A DNA stretch of 64,000 nt from Roseinatronobacter sp. S2 (GTDB taxonomy: Bacteria > Pseudomonadota > Alphaproteobacteria > Rhodobacterales > Rhodobacteraceae), in contig NZ_CP121113.1 in NCBI RefSeq assembly GCF_029581395.1, forward strand, positions 1,236,001-1,300,000. The letters are read 5' to 3'. The notes under the pieces are model-generated. The model made no database searches. It was not told the origin of the DNA and saw nothing but the letters and a program-made list of their open reading frames with translations. Position 1 is the first letter of the stretch, and each line of letters begins with the position of its first letter. This document shows, one piece after another, positions 53,743 to 63,400 of this stretch. Both the position numbers and the translations under genes were made by a program.

Positions 53743-55365
53743 TTAGCTGTCTTCGTCCGCAGTTTCGGTATCTGCGACGTCCGCATCTTCTTCAGCGGGT
53801 TCCAGTTCAGACGGATCAACCCAGCCCAGCATGACACGCGCGGTCATGACAAGATGCTGCGCTTCTTCAAGGCTCATGTCAAAGGCTTCCAGCAACCCTT
53901 CATCCTTGACACGCGCGCCGTCCACGGTTGTCCAGCCGCCTGCAAGTTCCCAGTCGGCGCAGGTTGCAAAATCTTCCAGTGTCTTGATGCCGTCCTTGGC
54001 CAGTGCCTCGACCATCTGCGGGGTCAGACCCTCAAACCCGATCAGGCTGTCGTCAACCCCAAGGGCGCGTGCATTTTCCAGCGCAGCAGTTGCAATCGCT
54101 TCCAGTTTTTCGCGCGCACGGGTCTGCAATTCGTTTGCAGTGTCTTCGTCAAACCCGTTAATGGCCAGCAATTCATCAAGATCGACATAGGCCACTTCTT
54201 CCAGCGAGCTGAATTCTTCAGCAACCAGCAACTGGGCCATCATTTCATCAATGTCCAGTTCTTCCATGAACAGGCGCGTGCGTTCGGCAAATTCAGCCTG
54301 ACGGCGCGCCGAATCATCAGATTCGGTGACAATATCAATATCAAGGCCGGTCAACTGGCTGGCAAGACGCACGTTCTGGCCGCGACGGCCGATTGCCAGT
54401 GACAATTGCTCGTCAGGGACAACGACTTCGATCTTGCCTGCATCATCGTCGATCACAACCTTGCTGACTTCGGCAGGTTGCAGCGCGTTCACAAGGAATG
54501 TCGCCTGATCTTCTGTCCAGGGGATGATGTCGATCTTCTCGCCCTGAAGTTCGTTCACAACCGCCTGAACACGGCTGCCGCGCATGCCGACGCAGGCGCC
54601 CACAGGGTCAATGCCCGAATCGTGGCTGATCACGCCGATTTTGGCGCGCGAACCGGGGTCGCGGGCAACGGCCTTGATCTCGATGATGCCGTCATAAATT
54701 TCGGGCACTTCCATCTTGAACAATTCGGCCATGAATTCCGGCGCGGTGCGCGACAGGAAAATTTGCGGACCGCGCGCTTCGCGGCGCACATCCTTGACAT
54801 AGCAGCGGATGCGGTCGCCATTGCGGTAGCTTTCGCGGCCAATTTTTTCGTTGCGGCGCAGCACAGCTTCGCCACGGCCAATGTCGATGACCAGATTGCC
54901 GTATTCTTCGCGTTTCACGACACCATTCAGAATGGTGCCTGCGCGGTCCTTGAATTCTTCATACTGGCGGTCGCGTTCTGCTTCGCGGACCTTTTGCAAG
55001 ATCACCTGCTTGGCAGATTGTGCCGCAATACGCCCCAGTTCCACTGGCGGCACCTGATCGCTGATTTCATCGCCAATCTTGGGGTCATCCAGATAGGGCG
55101 CTGCCTGCGCGACGGTCAGTTGGGCGTGGTGGTTTTCCAGTTCTTCATCAGCGACAACGGTGCGCACGCGGCTGAATGTGGCAACGCCGGTTTTGCGGTC
55201 GATCCGAACGCGAATGTCCATATCGGCCCCGTAGCGCGACTTGGCCGCCCGTGCGAGGCTGTCTTCCATCGCCTGAACGACCAGTTCAGGGTCGATCATC
55301 TTTTCGCGGGCGACTGCGTCGGCGGTTTGCAGAAGTTCAAGCTGGTTGGCAGAGGTGATCGCCAT
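53743..55365 (-). CDS. nusA: Transcription termination/antitermination protein NusA
   Basis: 540 residues: N-terminal polymerase-binding domain (SANQLELLQTADAVAREKMIDPELVVQAMEDSL), S1 domain (near VIDIGRGEAVLRRNE), two KH domains (CVGMRGSRVQAVVNELQGEKIDI and AIGRRGQNVRLASQL), then two C-terminal helical repeats as in proteobacterial NusA and an acidic tail. It begins three bases after rimP. Confidence 0.97.
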   Translation of the reverse strand: MAITSANQLELLQTADAVAREKMIDPELVVQAMEDSLARAAKSRYGADMDIRVRIDRKTGVATFSRVRTVVADEELENHHAQLTVAQAAPYLDDPKIGDEISDQVPPVELGRIAAQSAKQVILQKVREAERDRQYEEFKDRAGTILNGVVKREEYGNLVIDIGRGEAVLRRNEKIGRESYRNGDRIRCYVKDVRREARGPQIFLSRTAPEFMAELFKMEVPEIYDGIIEIKAVARDPGSRAKIGVISHDSGIDPVGACVGMRGSRVQAVVNELQGEKIDIIPWTEDQATFLVNALQPAEVSKVVIDDDAGKIEVVVPDEQLSLAIGRRGQNVRLASQLTGLDIDIVTESDDSARRQAEFAERTRLFMEELDIDEMMAQLLVAEEFSSLEEVAYVDLDELLAINGFDEDTANELQTRAREKLEAIATAALENARALGVDDSLIGFEGLTPQMVEALAKDGIKTLEDFATCADWELAGGWTTVDGARVKDEGLLEAFDMSLEEAQHLVMTARVMLGWVDPSELEPAEEDADVADTETADEDS

Positions 55366-55368
55366 GTC

Positions 55369-55968
55369 TCAGTGCTCCTCTTGGTCCGCACCGGTGTCGG
55401 GCGCGTCCGTTTCGATCTGGTCAAACTTGCTTTCGTCAATGGCGCCGCTGTCTTTGCGTGTGCGCAACATTTCGGCGATCAGTTCATCGGTCAGCACCAG
55501 TTTCGCTTCTGACAGCCAGTCAAATTGCAGCCCGATGGTAAGTTGCTCGCCATGTTCTTCGATTTCTATCAGAACCTCTTCGCCTTCGACACCGGCAAGA
55601 ACGCCCTTGAAGCGGCGGCGTCCGTCAATCAGTTCCGTGGTTTCCAGACGCGCCTCATACCCGTTCCAGACGTCGAAATCCTTCAACCGGGTCAGGGGGC
55701 GGTCAATGCCGGGGCTGGACACTTCCAGCGTGTAGGCATCGTCCAGCGGGTCTTCGACATCCAGAACGGCGGAAACGGCGGTCGAAATTCTGGCGCAATC
55801 CTCAACCTCTATCCCGCCTTCGGGACGGTCGGCCATGATTTGCAGTGTTGGCGTCTTGCCTGACATCACGCGCAACCGCACGAGTTCGAACCCCAGTCCT
55901 TCGATGACAGGGGCGACGATGGCAGCAACACGCTGGTCCAATGTGGTTTTGGCGATCAGGTCGCTCAT
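55369..55968 (-). CDS. rimP: Ribosome maturation factor RimP
   Basis: 199 residues. The N-terminal domain has [20 protein letters not shown] and [36 protein letters not shown], the RimP signature. The C-terminal SH3-like domain follows, with an acidic tail. It aids 30S maturation and heads the rimP-nusA-ylxR-infB operon. Confidence 0.96.
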   Translation of the reverse strand: MSDLIAKTTLDQRVAAIVAPVIEGLGFELVRLRVMSGKTPTLQIMADRPEGGIEVEDCARISTAVSAVLDVEDPLDDAYTLEVSSPGIDRPLTRLKDFDVWNGYEARLETTELIDGRRRFKGVLAGVEGEEVLIEIEEHGEQLTIGLQFDWLSEAKLVLTDELIAEMLRTRKDSGAIDESKFDQIETDAPDTGADQEEH

Positions 55969-55991
55969 GCAGCCCTCCCAAGGGGCAAAAT

Positions 55992-56016
55992 AAAAAAACG
56001 GGCCATGCGGCCCGTT
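55992..56016 (-). terminator. Rho-independent terminator after pip
   Basis: ACGGGCC-ATGC-GGCCCGT stem with a seven-base A run on its left, which is a T-run on the minus strand. It separates the upstream pip gene from the rimP operon. Confidence 0.85.
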
Positions 56017-56089
56017 GGTTTTTCCGGTGGGCCTTCACAGGCGCCGCTGTTGGCATTCATATAGGTCGGCGCCAATGGAAACGCAAGCG

Positions 56090-57082
56090 CTAAAGGTTCA
56101 GGCGGTGCGTGTCGTGTCGCAGGTGGTTCATCACGCGCAGAAGTTCCGCACTGATCCCCGGTTCGGACAGGGCGTGCCCTGCCACTGGCACCATTTCCAG
56201 CCGCGACATGCCCCATGCAGCATGCAATTCCCATGCCGTATTCGGCGGGCAGATCATGTCATAGCGGCCCTGAACGATGGTTCCGGGAATGTGGCGCATG
56301 CGGTCCAGCCCGTTCATCAATGCCTGCCCTTCGCCCAGAAAGCACCCGTTGCGGAAATAATGGTTTTCCAGTCGCGCGAAAGCACGGGCATAGGTGCTGG
56401 GCGCATCGGCACCGCCAAGCCCGCGCGTCTGAATGGATGCCAGCGCGTTTTCCCAGCGTGTCCATGCGCGGGCAAAACGGTCTTCGGTCTGGCGGTCCCC
56501 GCTGAACAGCCGCTTGCCATAGGCGCCGATCAGATCATGCTGCTCATCCGGCGGAATCAACCGGGTAAATTGCGCCCATAGTTCGGGAAAGAAGCGACCG
56601 GCACCGCCGCCATAAAACCAGTCCAGTTCGGCCTGTGTGCCGGTAAACACGCCGCGCAACACCAGATAGGCCACACTTTCGGGATGGGCCTGCGCATAGG
56701 CCAGCGCCAATGTTGCCCCCCAACTGCCGCCGAACACGACCCAACGCTTGATTCCCAGCGTCTGGCGAATCTGTTCAATATCGGCAATCAGGTGCTGTGT
56801 TGTGTTGTGCTCGATGCTGGCTGCCGGTTTTGACCGGCCGCATCCGCGTTGATCGAACAAGACGGCGCGATAGGTCCGCGGATCGAAAAACCGCCGCATT
56901 GCGGGGCTGCATCCGCCGCCCGGCCCGCCATGCAGAACAACGACGGGAATGCCATCGGAATGGCCGCATTGTTCAACATAGACCTGATGCCCATGCCCCA
57001 CATCAAGCATGCGCTGGTCGAATGGTTCGGGTATCGGGTAAAGACCCGAAACTGCGGTGTCATGTCCGGCAGACTTATCCAT
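56090..57082 (-). CDS. pip: Proline iminopeptidase
   Basis: Alpha/beta hydrolase that removes N-terminal proline from peptides. 330 residues from ATG 57082: GLYPIPEPFDQRMLDVGHGHQVYVEQCG start, oxyanion HGGPGGG, nucleophile elbow GGSWGATLALAYAQ, and catalytic His in VAGHALSEPG. It is divergent from ubiG with 67 bases between starts. Confidence 0.93.
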   Translation of the reverse strand: MDKSAGHDTAVSGLYPIPEPFDQRMLDVGHGHQVYVEQCGHSDGIPVVVLHGGPGGGCSPAMRRFFDPRTYRAVLFDQRGCGRSKPAASIEHNTTQHLIADIEQIRQTLGIKRWVVFGGSWGATLALAYAQAHPESVAYLVLRGVFTGTQAELDWFYGGGAGRFFPELWAQFTRLIPPDEQHDLIGAYGKRLFSGDRQTEDRFARAWTRWENALASIQTRGLGGADAPSTYARAFARLENHYFRNGCFLGEGQALMNGLDRMRHIPGTIVQGRYDMICPPNTAWELHAAWGMSRLEMVPVAGHALSEPGISAELLRVMNHLRHDTHRLNL

Positions 57083-57149
57083 AAATTGGACTATATACCT
57101 GTAAAGGCCCGCCTGCCATATGCGATAGATGAAAAAAACCGGAGTGCGC

Positions 57150-57902
57150 ATGACCATATCAACGATTGACCCCGCAGAGGTCGCCAAATTTGAAGCAATG
57201 GCCGCCGAATGGTGGGACCCGCATGGCAAGTTCAAGCCGCTGCATATGCTTAATCCATGCAGGCTGGACTATATTACCCGCCAGATTGCCGCCGAATTCG
57301 GGCGTGACATGTCCACGCCCGACCCCTTCAAGGGGCTGCGCTTGCTGGATATCGGGTGCGGGGGCGGGTTGCTGTCGGAACCCATGGCGCGGCTTGGCGC
57401 GGATGTCGTGGGCGCGGACGCCGCCGCGCGCAACATTCCCCTCGCGCAAATCCATGCCGAACAGCAAGGGCTGCGCATCGATTACCGCCACACCACCGCC
57501 GAGGCACTGGTAGACGCGGGCGAGCAGTTCGATGTTGTGCTGAATATGGAGGTGGTCGAACATGTGGCCGACCCGCTGGCCTATCTGACGGCCTGCCAGC
57601 GTTTGCTGAAACCGGGCGGGATGATGGTGTGCTCAACCCTGAACCGGAACCCTAAAAGCTACCTGATGGCCATCATCGGCGCCGAATATGTCATGCGCTG
57701 GTTGCCCAAAGGCACACATGAATGGTCCAAATTCATCACGCCTGATGAACTTTATGACCTGCTGCGGCAGGCTGGGTTCGATCCGGTGGACCGCAAGGGA
57801 TTTGTTTTTGACAAGCTGCGCTGGGACTGGTCGATTTCCGAGCGTGACCTGTCGGTGAATTATGTAACAACGTCGGTCAAGCCGGGGCAGGGGGCGGGCT
57901 GA
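57150..57902 (+). CDS. ubiG: Ubiquinone biosynthesis O-methyltransferase
   Basis: Catalyses both O-methylations in ubiquinone synthesis using S-adenosylmethionine. 250 residues from ATG 57150, which has GGAG five bases upstream. [23 protein letters not shown] is the UbiG N-terminal hallmark; the SAM motif is [37 protein letters not shown] and [18 protein letters not shown] are also diagnostic. Confidence 0.96.
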   Translation: MTISTIDPAEVAKFEAMAAEWWDPHGKFKPLHMLNPCRLDYITRQIAAEFGRDMSTPDPFKGLRLLDIGCGGGLLSEPMARLGADVVGADAAARNIPLAQIHAEQQGLRIDYRHTTAEALVDAGEQFDVVLNMEVVEHVADPLAYLTACQRLLKPGGMMVCSTLNRNPKSYLMAIIGAEYVMRWLPKGTHEWSKFITPDELYDLLRQAGFDPVDRKGFVFDKLRWDWSISERDLSVNYVTTSVKPGQGAG

Positions 57903-57922
57903 TCGCGGCCCCTGCGGGGGTA

Positions 57923-58726
57923 TCAGCTATACGCGATAACCAGAAGGACCGTGCCCAGAATCAGACGGTAAATGACATACGGCGTGAAGCTGACCGAGCG
58001 CAGCAGCTTCATCATGAAAACCAGCGCCGCCCAAGCCGCGAAAAACGAAATAACGGCTGCAATGGCCCCGTCTTTTGCCGCCTGCCAATCCGCTATAAGC
58101 ACCACATCCAGCCCCATAAGCGTGCCGGATGCAATGATCGTGGGGATCGACATCAGCATGGACAGTTTCGCGGCATCATGGCGCGAATACCCCAACGCCC
58201 GCGCGCCAGAAATGACAATCCCCGACCGTGATGTGCCCGGGATCAGCGCAATCGCCTGCCAAAGCCCCAGAATAAGGGCGTGCTTCATCGTCCATTCCTG
58301 CGCCACGCGGGTCTGTTTGCCCATCTTGTCGGTCAGGTAAAGGACGATACCGAATATGATCATCATCCAGCCGATGACGGCAACACTGCGCATCATTTCC
58401 ATAATGCCGAATATCTTGAAAATCAGCCCCAGTATGATCACAGGGACCGTCGCGATTGCCAGACAGAAGGCCAGAAAACCGCCCCTGTCGTTCAGGTTGC
58501 CGCGCAGCAGATGCGGCACACCGCGTAGCGCAAGCCCGACATCGGCGCGAAAATACCAGCAAACCGCGAATAATGTCCCGATATGAACCGCTACATCAAT
58601 GACCAGCCCCTGATCATCCAGCGATGTCAGCGCGGGCAGCAAAATCAGGTGGCCAGACGAGGATACGGGCAGGAATTCCGTAACGCCCTGAATTATTGCA
58701 AGCAGGAAAAGGTGAAAAAAGGTCAT
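57923..58726 (-). CDS. uppP: Undecaprenyl-diphosphatase UppP (BacA)
   Basis: Recycles the lipid carrier for cell-wall synthesis and confers bacitracin tolerance. 267 residues with eight or so membrane segments. Active-site stretches: AIIQGVTEFLPVSSSGHLIL near the N-terminus and ALIPGTSRSGIVISGARALGYSR. It converges on ubiG with 20 bases between stops. Confidence 0.94.
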   Translation of the reverse strand: MTFFHLFLLAIIQGVTEFLPVSSSGHLILLPALTSLDDQGLVIDVAVHIGTLFAVCWYFRADVGLALRGVPHLLRGNLNDRGGFLAFCLAIATVPVIILGLIFKIFGIMEMMRSVAVIGWMMIIFGIVLYLTDKMGKQTRVAQEWTMKHALILGLWQAIALIPGTSRSGIVISGARALGYSRHDAAKLSMLMSIPTIIASGTLMGLDVVLIADWQAAKDGAIAAVISFFAAWAALVFMMKLLRSVSFTPYVIYRLILGTVLLVIAYS

Positions 58727-58933
58727 GGTGTCCCCGTGTTTTTGGGCAAGCTACTGAAATGAGCGTTGAAGGCAATCATATAAATATGACAGCATTATTG
58801 ACATAATTTGCAAGAGGAATCGGAAAGTATTCGCCGAACTGCTAAAAAATTATTGATTTAGGTCAGTATGTATGACTTTTCTTTGAGCCAGACCTTGTCT
58901 AAGACACAGTTTCAGAATTCTGGAGGATCAGCC

Positions 58934-60376
58934 ATGGCCAAGCAGCAAATGCTCCGTTTCGTGACAGTCGGACGGGAAACGCCCCCAAAGCGCCCAGCGG
59001 ACTTGCGGACCGAAGACTTCGATGAAATCTACCGCGAATTTGCCGCCGAGAAGGCCGCAGAGCAATCTGGACGGTGCAGCCAATGTGGCGTGCCCTATTG
59101 CCAGACCCACTGCCCGTTGCACAACAACATCCCCGACTGGTTGATGCTGACCGCCCAAGGGCGTTTGCAGGAAGCCTATGAGGTGTCACAATCCACCAAT
59201 ACCTTCCCCGAAATCTGCGGCCGCATCTGCCCGCAGGACCGTTTGTGCGAAGGGAATTGTGTCATTGAACAATCCGGCCACGGGACTGTTACCATCGGCT
59301 CGATCGAGAAATACCTGACGGATCTTGCATGGCAGGAAGGCTGGGTGCGCCCTGTGGTTGCGGCGACAGACCGCGCTGAATCCGTTGGCATTATCGGTGC
59401 CGGTCCGGGTGGGTTGGCCGCCGCAGATGTGCTGCGCCGTGCAGGCGTGCAAGTCACGGTTTATGACCGCTATGACCGCGCGGGCGGGCTTATGACCTAT
59501 GGCATTCCCGGCTTCAAGCTGGAAAAACCCGTTGTCATGCGCCGCATCGAGCAGCTGGAAGATGGCGGCGTTGAATTTGTCCTGAATTGCAATGTCGGCG
59601 AAGATATCAGCTTTGACGCCATTCGCGGTAAACATGATGCCGTGCTGATCGCAACAGGCGTCTACAAGGCGCGCGATCTGAACACGCCCAATGCGTCTGC
59701 AACAGGTGTGCTGAAGGCGCTGGATTATCTGACCGCGTCGAATCGTAAAAGTTTCGGCGATGATGTCGCGGAATTCGATTCGGGCGCACTTGATGCGCGT
59801 GGCAAGCGTGTTGTTGTCATCGGTGGCGGTGATACGGCCATGGATTGCGTGCGCACAGCCATCCGGCAGGGGGCAACTTCGGTCAAATGCCTGTATCGCC
59901 GTGACCGTGAAAACATGCCCGGCTCGCGCCGTGAAACCCAGAACGCCGAAGAAGAAGGTGTCGAATTTGTCTGGCTTGCCGCACCTGCGGGTTTTGTCAC
60001 CGATGATGATGGCAGCGTGACAGGTGTTCGCGTCCAGAAAATGCGTCTGGGCCAGCCCGATGCATCCGGCCGCCGTTCCCCCGAAGTGATCGAAGGCGCG
60101 GATTACACCGAAACCGCAGATATGGCGATCATGGCACTGGGTTTTGAAGCAGAAGATCTGCCCACACTCTGGGGCGTGCCCGATTTGCCGGTGACCCGCT
60201 GGGGCACTGTCCGCGCGAAGTTCAACACGCATGAAACCGACATGCCCGGTGTCTGGGCGGTGGGCGATATCGTGCGCGGGGCCAGCCTTGTGGTCTGGGC
60301 CATCCGCGACGGGCGTGAAGCTGCGCAATCGATTCTGAATTATCTTTCGGCACCCGCACAGGTCGCTGCCGAATAA
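58934..60376 (+). CDS. gltD: Glutamate synthase (NADPH) small subunit
   Basis: Passes electrons from NADPH through FAD and iron-sulfur clusters to the large subunit. 480 residues from ATG 58934 (GGAGG upstream). N-terminal Cys groups CSQCGVPYCQTHCP and CGRICPQDRLCEGNC bind clusters; FAD site IIGAGPGGLAAA; NADPH site VVVIGGGDTAMD; C-terminal GVWAVGDIVRGASLVVWAI. It lies 26 bases before gltB. TTGACA at 58798-58803 is a possible -35 element, without a matching -10. Confidence 0.95.
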   Translation: MAKQQMLRFVTVGRETPPKRPADLRTEDFDEIYREFAAEKAAEQSGRCSQCGVPYCQTHCPLHNNIPDWLMLTAQGRLQEAYEVSQSTNTFPEICGRICPQDRLCEGNCVIEQSGHGTVTIGSIEKYLTDLAWQEGWVRPVVAATDRAESVGIIGAGPGGLAAADVLRRAGVQVTVYDRYDRAGGLMTYGIPGFKLEKPVVMRRIEQLEDGGVEFVLNCNVGEDISFDAIRGKHDAVLIATGVYKARDLNTPNASATGVLKALDYLTASNRKSFGDDVAEFDSGALDARGKRVVVIGGGDTAMDCVRTAIRQGATSVKCLYRRDRENMPGSRRETQNAEEEGVEFVWLAAPAGFVTDDDGSVTGVRVQKMRLGQPDASGRRSPEVIEGADYTETADMAIMALGFEAEDLPTLWGVPDLPVTRWGTVRAKFNTHETDMPGVWAVGDIVRGASLVVWAIRDGREAAQSILNYLSAPAQVAAE

Positions 60377-60402
60377 TCGCATTCCGATCAAAGGAACCTG
60401 AC

Positions 60403-63400
60403 ATGACGCAATATGATGACGCATGGGCCGCCCGTGAAGAAGCCCGCCGTGCCTTTGTCGCTGAACATGGCCTGTATAAACCCGAAGATGAACATTCATC
60501 CTGCGGGGTGGGGCTGGTGGTGTCGCTGGACGGCAAACCATCGCGCAAGGTGGTTGAACACGGCATTGATGCACTGAAGGCAATCTGGCACCGCGGCGCG
60601 GTTGATGCAGACGGCAAGACAGGCGATGGCGCGGGCATTCATGTGCAGATCCCCGTCAACTTCTTCTATGACAAGATCCGCCGCACCGGCCATGAACCCA
60701 TGACCGACCAGTTGGTGGCCGTGGGGCAGGTGTTCTTGCCACGCACGGATTTTGCAGCGCAGGAACGGTCCCGCACGATTGTCGAAACCGAAGTTCTGCG
60801 CATGGGCTATGCGATTTACGGCTGGCGTCATGTGCCGGTAACCGTCAGCGTGCTGGGCGACAAGGCCAATGCAACGCGTCCTGAAATCGAACAAATCCTG
60901 ATCCGCAATTCCAAGGGCACGGATGAAGAAACATTCGAGCGCGAATTGTATGTCATCCGCCGCCGCATTGAAAAAGCGATCACCGCCGCAGGTATCGCGG
61001 GTTTCTACATTTGTTCGCTGTCGTGCCGGTCGATCATCTACAAGGGCATGATGCTGGCCGAACAGGTCGCGGAATTCTATCCCGATCTGAAGGACGAGCG
61101 CTTTGAATCGGCCTTCGCCATCTATCACCAGCGCTATTCGACCAACACTTTCCCGCAATGGTGGCTGGCGCAACCTTTCCGCATGTTGGCCCATAATGGC
61201 GAGATTAATACGCTGAAAGGCAACCTGAACTGGTTGAAAAGCCATGAAATCCGCATGGCGTCATCGGCATTCGGCGACATGGCCGAAGATATCAAACCGA
61301 TCGTGGCGTCGGGCGCCTCAGATTCGGCGGCGCTGGATTCCGTGTTCGAAGTGCTGGTGCGCGCAGGCCGCAGTGCGCCCATGGCCAAGACAATGCTGGT
61401 GCCTGAAGCGTGGTCCAAACAGGCCGTGGAAATGCCCAAGGCGTGGCGTGACATGTATTCCTATTGTAATTCCGTGATGGAGCCATGGGACGGCCCCGCA
61501 GCCCTGGCCATGACTGACGGGCGCTGGGTTTGCGCCGGTCTGGACCGCAACGGCCTGCGCCCCATGCGCTATGTCGTGACAGGCGACGGGTTGCTGATTG
61601 CCGGGTCCGAGGCGGGCATGGTCGTCGTCGACGAACTTGGCGTGCGCGAAAAGGGCGCGCTGGGTCCGGGCCAGATGATCGCGGTCGATATGGTCCAAGG
61701 CAGGTTGTATCACGACACCGAAATCAAGAACAAACTGTCCACCGCGCAACCGTTCGGGGACTGGAACGACAAGATTGTCGATCTGAATGACAAGCTGCGC
61801 GATGTGCCGGAAACCCGCCAACTGGACAGCGCCGAATTGCGCAAACGTCAGGTGGCGGCAGGCTACAGCATTGAAGAGGTCGAGCAGGTTCTGGCACCCA
61901 TGGCCGAAGACGGCAAGGAAATGATCGCCTCGATGGGGGATGATACGCCGTCGGCGGTGCTCAGCCAGATCTATCGCCCGCTGTCGCATTACTTCCGCCA
62001 GAATTTCAGCCAGGTGACGAATCCGGCCATCGACAGTTTGCGCGAATTCCGTGTGATGTCGTTGAAAACCCGCTTTGGCAACCTGCGCAATGTGCTGGAC
62101 GAAGACAGCAGCCAGACCGAAATTCTGGTTCTTGAAAGCCCCTTTGTCGCGAATGGCGAATTCGACGAGATGGTGCGCGAATTCGGGGATCAGGTCGCGT
62201 TCATTGACTGCACATTCCCGATTGGTGCGCGCGACGATGCGCTGCGCGACGGTCTGGCGCGTATCCGCGCCGAGGCCGAAGATGCCGTGCGCTCCGGTGC
62301 GGGCCATCTGGTTCTGACGGATGAGCATCAGGGGCCGGACAAGGTTGCCATGCCCATGATTCTTGCGACCAGCGCAGTGCATGGCTGGTTGACACGCAAA
62401 GGGCTGCGCACTTTCTGTTCGCTGAATGTGCGGTCGGCGGAATGTATTGATCCGCATTATTTTGCGGTGCTGATTGGCTGCGGGGCGACCACCGTCAACG
62501 CCTATCTGGCGCAGGAAACGATTGCCGACCGCATTGATCGCGGGCTGGTGGAAGGGTCGCTTGTCGATGCAATGCGCCGTTACCGTGCCGCGATTGATGC
62601 GGGCTTGCTGAAAATCATGTCCAAGATGGGCATTTCGGTAATCTCATCCTATCGCGGTGGCCTGAATTTCGAAGCTGTCGGCCTGTCGCGCGCGTTGTGT
62701 GCGGAATATTTCCCCGGAATGCAAAGCCGCATTTCCGGCATTGGTCTGAACGGCATCCAGATGAAACTGGAAGAAGTGCACGCCAAGGGCTGGCGCGGCG
62801 GGCAGGATGTTCTGCCCATTGGCGGGTTCTACAAGGCGCGGCGCTCGGGCGAAAAACACGCATGGGAAGCGCAGACCATGCATCTGCTGCAACATGCCTG
62901 CAACCAGTCCAGCTATGCATTGTGGAAGCAATACAGCGCCGCGATGCAGGCCAACCCGCCCATTCACCTGCGCGATTTGCTGGACATCAAACCGTTGGGC
63001 AAGGCGATTGCGATTGAAGAAGTGGAAAGCATCACGGCAATCCGCAAACGCTTTGTCACCCCCGGCATGTCCCTTGGGGCGCTTAGCCCCGAAGCGCATA
63101 TGACGCTGAACATTGCCATGAACCGCATTGGCGCGAAATCGGACTCGGGCGAGGGCGGCGAAGATCCCGCACACGCCCACCCGCTGCCCAATGGCGACAA
63201 CCCCTGCGCGAAGATCAAGCAGGTGGCATCGGGCCGGTTCGGTGTGACCGCTGAATACCTGAATGCCTGCGAAGAACTGGAAATCAAGGTGGCACAGGGG
63301 GCGAAACCGGGCGAGGGCGGCCAGCTTCCGGGCATGAAGGTGACCAAGCTGATTGCCCGCCTGCGCCATTCGACGCCGGGTGTGACACTGATTTCACCGC

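Noticed and set aside
58798..58803. TTGACA upstream of gltD as part of a full promoter
   Set aside because: No acceptable -10 hexamer lies 15-19 bases downstream, so a complete promoter is not called.
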